Assembly (NCBI GenBank): GCA_044221315.1
Contig: JBGAPK010000022.1
Location: 1-64,000, forward strand
Origin: JAFEBO01 sp044221315
GTDB lineage: Bacteria > Planctomycetota > Phycisphaerae > Phycisphaerales > UBA1924
Length of the DNA stretch: 64,000 bases
Reading direction: 5' to 3'
In this document: piece by piece, positions 50,118-59,074 of the stretch
Layout: the number at the start of each line of letters is the position of its first letter
Position numbering within the stretch: position 1 is the first letter of the stretch
Made by a program: the position numbers and the translations under genes
The notes under the pieces: model-generated
The model's input: only the letters and a program-made list of their open reading frames with translations
The model's database searches: none
Told to the model about the DNA's origin: nothing

Positions 50118-50278
50118 GGTTCGAGTGCGGTCTCGCGTAATTTCTTGTGCGTAGCTCGATCGCGGAGCCGCCCGGATATCGGGCCGGGTTGGGAGGAGTT
50201 GGGAGAGTCCGCACATAGGCGGGGTTTTTTGTCAGCCGGTCTTTCCGGTGCGCCCCGAAGCTACGCAAGTGTCGAACC
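50118..50278 (+). ncRNA. Candidate structured 5' leader, possible attenuator
   Basis: Seen by eye: GGTTCGA (50118-50124) complements TCGAACC (50272-50278). GTGCGGTCTC (50125-50134) pairs with GAGA and CCGCAC (50203-50214) with a 2-nt bulge. GCTC/GAGC (50154-50157 with 50165-50168) and GCCCG/CGGGC (50070s: 50170-50174 with 50180-50184) form inner hairpins. CTTG..CGTAGC (50144-50155) complements GCTACGCAAG (50260-50269), which would make a pseudoknot. CCGC (50209-50212) can instead pair with GCGG (50219-50222), followed by GGTTTTTT, a terminator-like alternative. No known riboswitch class was recognised. Confidence 0.4.
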
Positions 50279-50380
50279 CGTCGTGGCCGACCTGCACGCC
50301 CTTGCGGGCGCGTTGTGGTCAAACACACGACGGCGACTTTTGGAAGAATTCCGCGAGCGAGTTTGGTCTGCGAGGAAGAA

Positions 50381-53365
50381 ATGAGTAAGCCAATGAAGAA
50401 GCGAAACGCTGGGACGTGCCGGTCTACCCGAAATTTGACGGTGATGGTCGCGGCCCTGGTCGCGATGTGCGGCAGCGCGGGTTCGGTCCTGGCGCAGCAA
50501 GCGCCGGTGCAGCGGTTCGGGCGCGAGGGGACGGTGAAGGTGCGGGTGAGCCCGGAGTCTGCTGCGGATCACGCGAAGCGGGCGGGCGGTCGGCTCGTGG
50601 AGGACTACGGGAGTTTCGCGCTGATCGAAGTTCCGGCGGCAAGTGTTCCGGCGGTGGTTGGTGCGGGAGAGAACGGCGAAGTTCTGCCGGAAGAAAACAA
50701 GATCCTGCTGAATGTCGGGGCCATCGACACGACAAAGCGGGCGGTCAATCAGGCGCGCGGGGCCGTTCCAGGCCGTTCGCTGCACCTGGTGCAGTTCGCC
50801 GGGCCGGTGCGGCCGGAGTGGTACAACCGGATGTTGGAGTCGGGCGTGGAGGTGGTGACGGCGATCCCGAGCAACGCGTATTTGGTCTATGGCGATTCGG
50901 GGCAGATCGCGACGCTGCAGCAGACCGTCGCGAATCGGGCGGAGTTCCAGTGGGACGGCCGGTATGAAGACGAGTACAAGATCGACCCGGCGGCGGGCGC
51001 GATGATGGTGGATGCGAACGTCGCGGTGCAGCGGCCGGGCGAGGCGTCGCCGCTGTTTTCGATCCAGATGGTGAAGGACGTCTGGTCGAACGGCGAGACG
51101 CTGGGGACGATCGATGCGGTGCGGAACGGTGCGGTGCACAGCGACTACGAGATGCTGAGCTACCACAACGTGATCGCGCCGATCCCGCCGGCGATGCTGG
51201 GGGCGATCGCGGCGCGTCCGGACGTGGTGTCGATCCAGGCGTATGTGCTGCCGGAGAAAATGGACGAGCGGCAGGACCAGATCCTGGCGGGCAATCTGTC
51301 TGGGAATCTGCCTTCGGGCCCGGGGTATCTTGCGTGGCTGTCTTCGCGCGGTTTCACGCAGGCGCAGTTCACGGCGTCGAACTTTGCGGTGGACGTTACG
51401 GACAGCGGGATTGACAACGCGACGACGTCGCCGAATCACTTCGGGCTGTACCAGACCGGCATCCGCCCGGGGACGAGTCGCATCATCTATAACCGTCTGG
51501 TGGGGACGCCTCACGTGGGCAGCACGATCAAGGGGTGCGACGGTCACGGGACGCTGAACACGCACATCGTCATGGGGTACGACGGCCTGGCGGGTTCGCC
51601 GTTCGCGGATGCGTCGGGGTATCACTACGGGCTGGGCGTGTGCCCGTTCGTGAAGGCGGGGTCGTCGGTGATCTTTGATCCTTCGACATTCACGTCGCCA
51701 AACTACGCGAGCCTGCAATCAAGGGCGTACAACGACGGCGCCAGGATCAGCACCAACAGCTGGGGCGCGACGGTCTCGGGTGCGTACAACACGGACGCAC
51801 AGTCGTACGACGCGCTGGTGCGTGATGCGCAGCCGGCCGGATCGACGGTGCCGGCGGCCGGCAACCAGGAGATGGTCATCGTCTTCTCGGCGGGCAACTC
51901 GGGCTCGGGCGCCCAGACGATCGGTTCGCCGGGTACGGCAAAGAACGTGATCACTGTGGGGGCCGCGGAAAACGTGCAGGCGTTCGGCGCCGCGGACGGC
52001 TGCGGAACGACCGATGCGCAATCGAACAGCGCCAACGACATCATTCCATTTTCCAGCCGCGGGCCGTGCGCGGACGGCAGAAAGAAGCCCGACATCATGG
52101 GTCCCGGCGGGCACGTCTCGGGCGGCGTGATCCAGGTCGCGGCGCCGGCGGCGACGGGCACGGCAGACGCCTGCTTCACCGCGAATGGTGTGTGCGGCGG
52201 ACCGGGCGGTTCGAATTTCTTTCCGTCGGCGGGTCAGCAGTTCTACACGGCGTCGTCGGGGACGAGCCACTCTTGTCCGGCGGTTGCCGGCGGCTGTGCG
52301 CTGGTGCGGCAGTTCTTCATCAATCGGGGGATGGCCGCACCGAGCCCGGCGATGACCAAGGCTTTGATCATGAATTCCGCGCGATACATGACGGGCACAG
52401 GCGCCAACGACACGCTCTGGTCGGCGAATCAGGGCATGGGCGAGATGAACCTGGGCGAGGCGTTCAATCGCGGCGCCGTGACGCCGAGCCTCTTCCGGGA
52501 TGAGGTCGCGGGCGACCTGTTCACGGCTTCGGGTCAGACCCGCGTGTTCACCGGCAATATCGCCGATAGCTCCAAGCCATTTCGCGTGACGCTCGCGTGG
52601 ACCGACGCGCCTGGTGCGACGGCGGGCTCGGCGTTCAAGAACAACCTCGACCTGACGGTGACGATCGGTGCCAACACGTACAAGGGCAACGTCTTCACCG
52701 GCGCCAACTCGGTCACCGGCGGCAGCGCGGATCTGGCGAACAACGTCGAGAGCGTGTTCCTTCCGGCGGGGCAGTCGGGAGCGTTCACGGTGACCGTGAC
52801 CGCGACCAATATCAATTCGGACGGTGTTCCGAACGTCGGCGGGGCGCTTGATCAGGACTTTGCGCTTGTTGTCTACAACCGGAATGACCCCTGCGTCGGG
52901 GCGGGGGTCGCCACGAGCCCGAGCGACGTACACGCGTGCCCGGGCTCGACGCGCCAGTTCACGGTTGTGCCCTCGGGCACCGGTCCCTTCACCTATCAGT
53001 GGCGCAAGGGCGCGTCCAACCTGAGCAACGCCGGGCACTACAGCGGCGTGGGCCTGCCGACTCTCACGGTCAGCTCGATCAGCGCGGCTGATGTCGCCAC
53101 CAACTACAACTGCCTGGTGACCAACGCCTGCGGAAGTCAGCCGAGCGGAAACGCGGCGGTTATTTTCTGTGCGTCGGACCTCAACTGCGACGGCGTTGTT
53201 GAGGATGCGGACTTTGTGATGATTGCCGCGGCGTACGACATCTTTGATTGCTCCTCGGGGAGCATGCCGGCGGGTTGCCCGTCGGATCTGAACGGGGACG
53301 GTTTTGTCGAGGATGCCGACTTTGTTCTGTTCGCGGCGGCGTACGACACATTTGTTTGCCCCTGA
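50381..53365 (+). CDS. Secreted S8 (subtilisin-like) peptidase with Ig-like and dockerin-like C-terminus, 994 aa
   Basis: A signal peptide (residues ~18-40, LTVMVAALVAMCGSAGSVLAQ) is followed by a ~290-residue propeptide-like region and then a subtilase domain. The catalytic triad is visible: Asp341 in VTDSGID, His389 in DGHGT and Ser629 in SGTSHSCPA, with the oxyanion Asn in FSAGNSGSG. Between 390 and 629 there are cysteine-bearing inserts. A P-domain-like beta region (~690-810, FTGNIADSSKPFRVTLAWTDAPG) follows. An Ig-like domain (YQWRKGASNLSNAGHYSGV) nearly matches the next gene's. The four-cysteine tail ends FVCP. GAGGAAG precedes the ATG. It presumably acts on the cell surface. Confidence 0.92.
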   Translation: MSKPMKKRNAGTCRSTRNLTVMVAALVAMCGSAGSVLAQQAPVQRFGREGTVKVRVSPESAADHAKRAGGRLVEDYGSFALIEVPAASVPAVVGAGENGEVLPEENKILLNVGAIDTTKRAVNQARGAVPGRSLHLVQFAGPVRPEWYNRMLESGVEVVTAIPSNAYLVYGDSGQIATLQQTVANRAEFQWDGRYEDEYKIDPAAGAMMVDANVAVQRPGEASPLFSIQMVKDVWSNGETLGTIDAVRNGAVHSDYEMLSYHNVIAPIPPAMLGAIAARPDVVSIQAYVLPEKMDERQDQILAGNLSGNLPSGPGYLAWLSSRGFTQAQFTASNFAVDVTDSGIDNATTSPNHFGLYQTGIRPGTSRIIYNRLVGTPHVGSTIKGCDGHGTLNTHIVMGYDGLAGSPFADASGYHYGLGVCPFVKAGSSVIFDPSTFTSPNYASLQSRAYNDGARISTNSWGATVSGAYNTDAQSYDALVRDAQPAGSTVPAAGNQEMVIVFSAGNSGSGAQTIGSPGTAKNVITVGAAENVQAFGAADGCGTTDAQSNSANDIIPFSSRGPCADGRKKPDIMGPGGHVSGGVIQVAAPAATGTADACFTANGVCGGPGGSNFFPSAGQQFYTASSGTSHSCPAVAGGCALVRQFFINRGMAAPSPAMTKALIMNSARYMTGTGANDTLWSANQGMGEMNLGEAFNRGAVTPSLFRDEVAGDLFTASGQTRVFTGNIADSSKPFRVTLAWTDAPGATAGSAFKNNLDLTVTIGANTYKGNVFTGANSVTGGSADLANNVESVFLPAGQSGAFTVTVTATNINSDGVPNVGGALDQDFALVVYNRNDPCVGAGVATSPSDVHACPGSTRQFTVVPSGTGPFTYQWRKGASNLSNAGHYSGVGLPTLTVSSISAADVATNYNCLVTNACGSQPSGNAAVIFCASDLNCDGVVEDADFVMIAAAYDIFDCSSGSMPAGCPSDLNGDGFVEDADFVLFAAAYDTFVCP

Positions 53366-53712
53366 GCGATTGGCCGGCGGATATGTGATGAAAACAGGCC
53401 ACGCCGCGACCATTCGTCGCGGCGTGGCTCTTTTTGATCGGGATCGAGGCGGCGGAACGAGAGGGTTCGATGCCGTGGTGCGGGAGCCGCCGACCAGAGG
53501 CGAGACCGTCGCTTCCGAGCGAACCCCTGAACTGGGGGACGGCCGTCTTCTCGGAGATCGCACGGGATTCTGAGCGGGCGCTTGGTGAAATGTGGCTTTT
53601 TGCTGGCGTCGGGAGGGTGGCTTGGTGTAATCTAACAAAACGCGAGCAGCTCCGGCCGCGGGTTGTGTGAGCCCGAAAGGCTGTGAGTCAGAAACCAGCA
53701 GTCAGGAATTTC
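53366..53712 (+). other. Intergenic region between the S8 peptidase and Kelch genes
   Basis: 347 bp. It contains the strong terminator, then GGGTTCG (53463-53469) complementary to CGAACCC (53520-53526), echoing the GGTTCGA/TCGAACC pairing in the peptidase leader. TGTAATCT near 53628-53635 is a possible extended -10. No gene was seen. Confidence 0.5.
53398..53435 (+). terminator. Strong terminator after the S8 peptidase gene
   Basis: GCCACGCCGCGAC and GTCGCGGCGTGGC form a perfect 13-bp stem with a CATTC loop, followed by TCTTTTTG. Confidence 0.9.
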
Positions 53713-55677
53713 ATGAACACCCGAATTTTGTCCGGGCCGCGGGGCTTGGTTTGCGCGGCGATGGTTGCGGCATGTGCCGGGATGGCGGTTCAGAGCGTGG
53801 CCGGAACATGGCAGAAGGTCAGCGCGAACGCGCCCGGCGCGGTGAACCTGATGCTGCTCCTTTCCGACGGCACCGTGCTGTGCGCGAACAACAACGGGTC
53901 AACGATCGGGAAGGGCTGGTTCAAGCTGACGCCGAACGCGACGGGCAGTTATGTCGGCGGCACATGGACGACGCTCGCGTCGAGCATCGACACGCGGCTC
54001 TACTACACCTCGCAGGTTCTGATGGACGGGCGGGTGCTTATTGCGGGCGGCGAATACGGCACGGGAATGGCGAAGTCGGAGGTGTACGACCCGCTGACCA
54101 ACGTCTGGACGGCCATTCCGGTCCCGACCTCGCTCCTGAATCCCAGCCTGAACTCTCCGACGACGGGATTGGCCCAGAGTTTCTACGACTCCAACAGCGA
54201 GATCCTGCCGAACGGCAAGGTGCTGGTCACGCCTGTGAACAACAAAGCTGCGAAGCAGTCGATGCTCTTCGATCCGGTTTCGAACACGTGGGCGGCGGGG
54301 CCGAACCTGATCCGAGGCTCGTACCAGGACGAGGCAAGCTGGGTGAAGCTCGCGACGACGAACATGATTCTGACGATCGATCCGTTCGGCGTGAACTCCG
54401 AGCGGTACAACCCCGGATCGAACACCTGGATCAACGACTCGAACGTGCCGGTGTCGCTGTACGACCCGTTCGGGTTCGAACTCGGCGGGGCGGTGCTGCT
54501 GCCCAACGGCAAGGCGTTCTTCCTCGGATCGACGGGCAATACGGCGATCTACACCCCGAGCGGGACGGTCGCGAACGGGGTGTGGGCTGCGGGGCCGGTG
54601 ATCCCTGGCGCGCAGGGCGCTCCGGACGCTCCCTGCGCGATGATGGTGACGGGCAACGTGCTGTGCGCCGTGAGCCCGGTGCCGACGAGCGGAAATCACT
54701 TCCCGAGTCCGGTGGCGTTCTACGAGTACGACTACGTTGCGAATACATTCACTTCGACGCTCGCGCCGGGCAACGTCGCGACCGATTCGGGCCCGACGTA
54801 CACCAAGGCGATGCTCTGCCTGCCGACCGGGCAGGTGCTGTACTCGCACATGGGTGCTGACGTGTACGTTTATAACCCGACTGGGAGCGCGCTGGCCGCG
54901 GGCAAGCCGACGATCACGAGTATCACAAAGAACCTCGACGGCTCGTTCCACCTGGTGGGGACGAAGATCAATGGCATGTCGGAGGGAGCGTCCTACGGCG
55001 ACGACCTGCAGATGAACAGCAACTACCCGCTGGTTCGCCTGTCGAGCGGGGCCAACCAGTACTACTGCCGCACCTACAACTGGAGCAGTTGCGGCGTGCA
55101 GACGGGCGCGACGGCGGTCTCGACGGAGTTCAAGCTGCCGGGCAGCCTGCCCGCCGGCAACTACCAGCTTGTCGTGATCGGCAACGGCTTTGTGTCCGAT
55201 GCCGCGCTGCCGCCGTCGGTCGCCTCGAATCCGGCCAACGCCGTCGGTTGCCCGGGCGGCACGCGGACGTTTACGGCGAGCGGATCGGGCTTTCCGACTC
55301 TCAGCTACCAGTGGCGGAAGGGCGTTGTGAACCTCGCCAACGGCGGGCACTACAGCGGTGTGACCACACCGACGCTGACGGTCAGCTCGATGAGCGCGGC
55401 GGACGCGGCGACGAACTACAACTGCGTCATTAGCAGCTTCCTCGGCACGGCGACGACGACCAATGCGAAGCTCAGCTACTGCGCCGCCGATTTCAATTGC
55501 GACGGGCAGGTGGACGATGCTGACTTCGTCACCTTTGCCAGCGCGTACAACATCCTTGATTGCGCGGATCCGGCCATGCCCCCGGGTTGCCCGGCCGATC
55601 TGAACGGGGACGGTGTCGTGGACGACGCCGACTTCGTGATCTTCGCCGGGGCGTACGACGTGTTAATCTGCTCGTAA
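53713..55677 (+). CDS. Secreted Kelch-like protein with Ig-like and dockerin-like C-terminus, 654 aa
   Basis: A signal peptide (residues 1-31, LVCAAMVAACAGMAVQSVAG) precedes Kelch-type repeats with the usual GG and Y/W spacing: 'VLIAGGEYGTGMAKSEVYDPLTNVWTAIP', 'VLVTPVNNKAAKQSMLFDPVSNTWAAGP' and 'AVLLPNGKAFFLGSTGNTAIYTP'. The overall look is like the propeller of galactose-oxidase-type proteins, but no copper ligands were identified. Residues ~395-490 hold an IPT/E-set-like domain. An Ig-like domain (YQWRKGVVNLANGGHYSGV) closely matches the one in the S8 peptidase. The tail has all four cysteines and ends in LICS. An AGGA site lies before the ATG at 53713. Confidence 0.86.
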   Translation: MNTRILSGPRGLVCAAMVAACAGMAVQSVAGTWQKVSANAPGAVNLMLLLSDGTVLCANNNGSTIGKGWFKLTPNATGSYVGGTWTTLASSIDTRLYYTSQVLMDGRVLIAGGEYGTGMAKSEVYDPLTNVWTAIPVPTSLLNPSLNSPTTGLAQSFYDSNSEILPNGKVLVTPVNNKAAKQSMLFDPVSNTWAAGPNLIRGSYQDEASWVKLATTNMILTIDPFGVNSERYNPGSNTWINDSNVPVSLYDPFGFELGGAVLLPNGKAFFLGSTGNTAIYTPSGTVANGVWAAGPVIPGAQGAPDAPCAMMVTGNVLCAVSPVPTSGNHFPSPVAFYEYDYVANTFTSTLAPGNVATDSGPTYTKAMLCLPTGQVLYSHMGADVYVYNPTGSALAAGKPTITSITKNLDGSFHLVGTKINGMSEGASYGDDLQMNSNYPLVRLSSGANQYYCRTYNWSSCGVQTGATAVSTEFKLPGSLPAGNYQLVVIGNGFVSDAALPPSVASNPANAVGCPGGTRTFTASGSGFPTLSYQWRKGVVNLANGGHYSGVTTPTLTVSSMSAADAATNYNCVISSFLGTATTTNAKLSYCAADFNCDGQVDDADFVTFASAYNILDCADPAMPPGCPADLNGDGVVDDADFVIFAGAYDVLICS

Positions 55678-55708
55678 TCTGAGGTCGCAGGCCGACCGAA
55701 GAAAACGC

Positions 55709-55740
55709 ATCCGCGCACCGTTGTGCGCGGATTTTCATTT
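55709..55740 (+). terminator. Terminator after the Kelch protein gene
   Basis: ATCCGCGCAC and GTGCGCGGAT form a perfect 10-bp stem with a CGTT loop, followed by TTTCATTT. Confidence 0.85.
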
Positions 55741-55792
55741 GAGACCTCAGGGTTTCCCCGGTTCTGCGGGGCGGCGGTCTTTACGATTTTTC

Positions 55793-55821
55793 TTGAGTCC
55801 GCCCTCGAAAAAGGGTACTTT
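55793..55821 (+). promoter_or_regulatory. Sigma-70-like promoter of the five-repeat protein gene
   Basis: TTGAGT (55793-55798), a 17-nt spacer and TACTTT (55816-55821). The leader would be about 45 nt. Confidence 0.6.
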
Positions 55822-55872
55822 GGGGGGAGGGCAACATCTGGCCTGGCCGCGCTGCGGCAAAGGAGTGGGCAC

Positions 55873-58800
55873 ATGCGTTTCACGTCGATCGTTATTGCCG
55901 CGGGGACAGTTCTGACCGCGGTTGGTGCGGAGCGTGCGGCGGCGCAGCAGTATGTTTGGAACCAGCCGGGGGGCGCGACGTGGGGCACGAATGTCAATTG
56001 GACGCCCAACGGTGTTCCCGACGAAGCAGGGGAGAGCGCGCTGATCGATCTTGGCGCGACGTTCACCATCACGCTGGGTGGGTCCCCCAACCCCGACAGC
56101 GTGCTGATGCTGAGCACGGGCGCGACGATTGAGATCATGAACGCGTCGCTGCTGGGGATCGGGGGCGCGGCCGGATTCGTGAACAACGGCACGGTGATCG
56201 TCAATTCGACGACCGGACCAAACTTCACGAGCCTGCGTTTCGGGGCGCCCGCGCCGCTCTCGGGGACGGGGCTGGTGAGGCTGAACTCGTTCGGGGGCGA
56301 TCTGAACGCGGCGTACATCGAGACGACCGGGCCGGGGGAGGTGCTGCATCAGTCGCCGCACCGGATCGCGGGGACCGGGCGCATCCCGGCGAAGATGACG
56401 AATGACAGCCTGATCATCGCCGACCAGCCCGGGCGGCTGCTCGAGATCACCGGCCCCCTGACGCAGGGTGCGGGGGGCGAACTGCGCGCCGACACAGGGA
56501 TCATCAGCCTCGGGAACGGTGCGGCGGTGAGCGGGGGGACGCTCACGAGCGCGAACGGCGGGACGTGGCAGGTGAACTCGTCGCCGTCCGTGAGCGGCGT
56601 GACGTCGAACGCGAACGGAGAGATCCTGAACACCGCGATGCTGCGCGTGCTGGCGGGCGGAATGACGAACAACGCGGTCCTGAGCGTGAACAACGGTTCC
56701 GGTTCAAATTTCACGCGCGTCCGCATGGACGAGTCGGCGACGATCGGAGGGATCGGTTCGATCCACCTCCGGTCGAACGGCAATCTGGACACGGCATATA
56801 TCGAGGGAGTGAACGCCGATGCGGTCCTCACCCAGGGTCCGTCGCATTCGATCACGGGATCGGGGCGGATCTACGCGACGACGGTCAACCAGGGAACGGT
56901 GCGGGCGACGACGCCGGGTCAGGTGCTTGAGATCCGCGGCCTCTTCACCCAGCAGGGCGCGGGCTCGATCATCGGAGACAACGCCGACGCGGCGATGGGG
57001 GCCGGCGCGCTCGTGAGCGGCGGCACGATCAACTCGGTTGGAACGGGGTTGGTTCGCGTGACGGGCGATCCGCGATTGAGCGGGAGCACGAACCTGGGCA
57101 ATATGAGCGTTGACAACACGGCGCTCCTTCGCCTGCTCTCGGGCGGGATGGTGAACAACGGGATTCTGGCGGTGAACAACGGCGCCGGGCCGAACTTCAC
57201 GCGGATCCGGATCGACGAGCCGTGCACGATCGGAGGCTCCGGCTCGATCGTGCTCAACTCAAACGGGAATCTGGACACCGCGTACATGGAATCGGTGAAC
57301 GGCGCTGCGGTCGTGAACGGCGGCTCGCACACGATCCGGGGAACCGGGCGGGTGTATTCCGTCATGACTAACGACGGCACGATTCTCGCCGATCGAGCCG
57401 GGCAGTTTCTCGAGATCCGCAGCGCGGTGACGCAGGGAGCCGGGGGAGCCGTTCGCGGCAATCCGGGCATCGCCGGGCTGGGAACCGGTGCGGTCATTAA
57501 CGGAGGATCGTTCGCGTCTGCGAACGGCGGCTCGGTGCGTACCACGGGAAGCGCCAAGGCGAGCGGCGTGACAAATATCGGCGGCCTGGAAATCGGGAAC
57601 GCGACGTCGCTCTCGCTCCTGTCGGGCGGTCTGACGAACAACGGCGAGTTCGCGATCAACGACGGCACGGGCCCGAATTTCACCTCACTCATCGCGGAGG
57701 AATCATGCGAGCTTGGAGGATCGGGCGTTCTGACGCTGCGTGCTCTCGCGGGATCCCCCGATACCGCGTACATTGAGACAAACGCGCAGCAGCTCACCCA
57801 CGGCCCGGCGCACACGATCACCGGCAGCGGAAGGCTTTATGGTCAGATCAGGAATCTGGGGACGATTCGCGGCAGCACGACCGATTCGGGAGCGTTCCTG
57901 CGGATTCGAGGACAGGTGACGCAAGAAGGCGCCGGGACAATTGTCGGGGAAATCGGCGCCGTTGGGCTCGAAGGTGGCACGGTGAACGGTGGGACATTCC
58001 AGAGCGCGGGCGGTGCGGTTCGTGCGTTCGGCGGCACGAGTGCAATGAACGGAGTGACCAACCAGGGGGCGTTCAACGTCGACAACGCGGCGCGCGTGGT
58101 TACGACGGCGTTTGTCAACAACGGCACTGTGGTGATCAACACTTCCGGAGGTCCGAATTTCACGTCGCTCTCATTCCCGGGTGCACAGATGCTCGGGGGG
58201 AACGGGTCTGTGCTTCTCAACGTGCAGAACGGCGATCTCAACACGGCCTACATGGAGACGGTCAGCAGCGAATTGACGCTTGGGCAGGGGCAGACGATCC
58301 GCGGCAGCGGGCGGCTGTTTGGTCAGATGGTCTCCAGGGCGACGATCAGTCCGGGCGCGACGGCCGGCGCGATCGGACGCATTGAGTCGTTCGCACCCTT
58401 CACCCTAGCGCCGGAATCGCGCCTCGAGATCGACGTGCACGGCGAGGGTGCGGGACAGTTCGATGTCCTTGGCTGTAATTCGTCGCTTGCCCTTGCGGGC
58501 AAGCTGACAATCGACGTCGTCGGCTGGAATCCGGCGGACACATGCGCGTCGATCGATTTCATCACCGGGCCCGCGATCACGGGCAAGTTCGATGGCTACA
58601 CCCTGAACGTGCCGCCCCCTGGGGCCGGGCGTGTGTGGCGGCTCGATTATCAGCCCAATCGAGTTTCGCTGCGGCTGACCTGCCCGTCGGACCTGAGCGG
58701 TGACTGCATCGTCGAGGATCTTGATTTCACACTTTTCTTGTATTCATACAACATCCTCGATTGCGCCGATCCGGCCATGCCGCAGGACTGCCCGTCGGAC

Positions 58801-58878
58801 CTGAACGGAGATGGCGTGGTGGATGATGCGGATTTCCAGGTCTTCGTGCTGGCGTATAACGCGCTCCTTTGCCCGTGA
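55873..58878 (+). CDS. Secreted protein with five ~161-aa tandem repeats and dockerin-like tail, 1001 aa
   Basis: A signal peptide (residues 1-25, AAGTVLTAVGAERAAAQQ) and a ~77-residue cap (YVWNQPGGATWGTNVNWTPNGVPDEAG, as in secreted beta-solenoid proteins) precede five long repeats. They start at nucleotides 56179, 56665, 57151, 57634 and 58114; the last is short. Each unit reads roughly NNG-L-VNNG-G-NFT-I...TIGGSGSI-LNSNGNLDTAYIE...SHTI-GSGRIY...NQGT--A--PGQ-LEIRG--TQ-GAG. The fold is probably a right-handed beta-helix, as in autotransporter passenger domains. The tail's four cysteines are present, and its first loop has an extra Cys (DLSGDCIVEDLD). AGGAG precedes the ATG. Confidence 0.87.
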   Translation: MRFTSIVIAAGTVLTAVGAERAAAQQYVWNQPGGATWGTNVNWTPNGVPDEAGESALIDLGATFTITLGGSPNPDSVLMLSTGATIEIMNASLLGIGGAAGFVNNGTVIVNSTTGPNFTSLRFGAPAPLSGTGLVRLNSFGGDLNAAYIETTGPGEVLHQSPHRIAGTGRIPAKMTNDSLIIADQPGRLLEITGPLTQGAGGELRADTGIISLGNGAAVSGGTLTSANGGTWQVNSSPSVSGVTSNANGEILNTAMLRVLAGGMTNNAVLSVNNGSGSNFTRVRMDESATIGGIGSIHLRSNGNLDTAYIEGVNADAVLTQGPSHSITGSGRIYATTVNQGTVRATTPGQVLEIRGLFTQQGAGSIIGDNADAAMGAGALVSGGTINSVGTGLVRVTGDPRLSGSTNLGNMSVDNTALLRLLSGGMVNNGILAVNNGAGPNFTRIRIDEPCTIGGSGSIVLNSNGNLDTAYMESVNGAAVVNGGSHTIRGTGRVYSVMTNDGTILADRAGQFLEIRSAVTQGAGGAVRGNPGIAGLGTGAVINGGSFASANGGSVRTTGSAKASGVTNIGGLEIGNATSLSLLSGGLTNNGEFAINDGTGPNFTSLIAEESCELGGSGVLTLRALAGSPDTAYIETNAQQLTHGPAHTITGSGRLYGQIRNLGTIRGSTTDSGAFLRIRGQVTQEGAGTIVGEIGAVGLEGGTVNGGTFQSAGGAVRAFGGTSAMNGVTNQGAFNVDNAARVVTTAFVNNGTVVINTSGGPNFTSLSFPGAQMLGGNGSVLLNVQNGDLNTAYMETVSSELTLGQGQTIRGSGRLFGQMVSRATISPGATAGAIGRIESFAPFTLAPESRLEIDVHGEGAGQFDVLGCNSSLALAGKLTIDVVGWNPADTCASIDFITGPAITGKFDGYTLNVPPPGAGRVWRLDYQPNRVSLRLTCPSDLSGDCIVEDLDFTLFLYSYNILDCADPAMPQDCPSDLNGDGVVDDADFQVFVLAYNALLCP

Positions 58879-59074
58879 GGGAGCGGTGGCTTCATATGGT
58901 CGAGACATCCGGCGGAATATCGCGACCTTTGCGAGCGCTAGACGACACCGCCGGGCTCTTGTCAAGATGAACGCCGCCAGTGTGCTGTTCGCGGAAAATG
59001 CGAACGAAGGCCTTGAAATGAGCCCACTCTGCGGGTTAGGGTGGTGGCGCGGGGAGGGCGGCGGAGGCAGGGTC

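Noticed and set aside
50118..50380. A known c-di-GMP riboswitch in the S8 peptidase leader
   Set aside because: The leader has several helices, but the conserved GEMM core and tetraloop receptor were not found.
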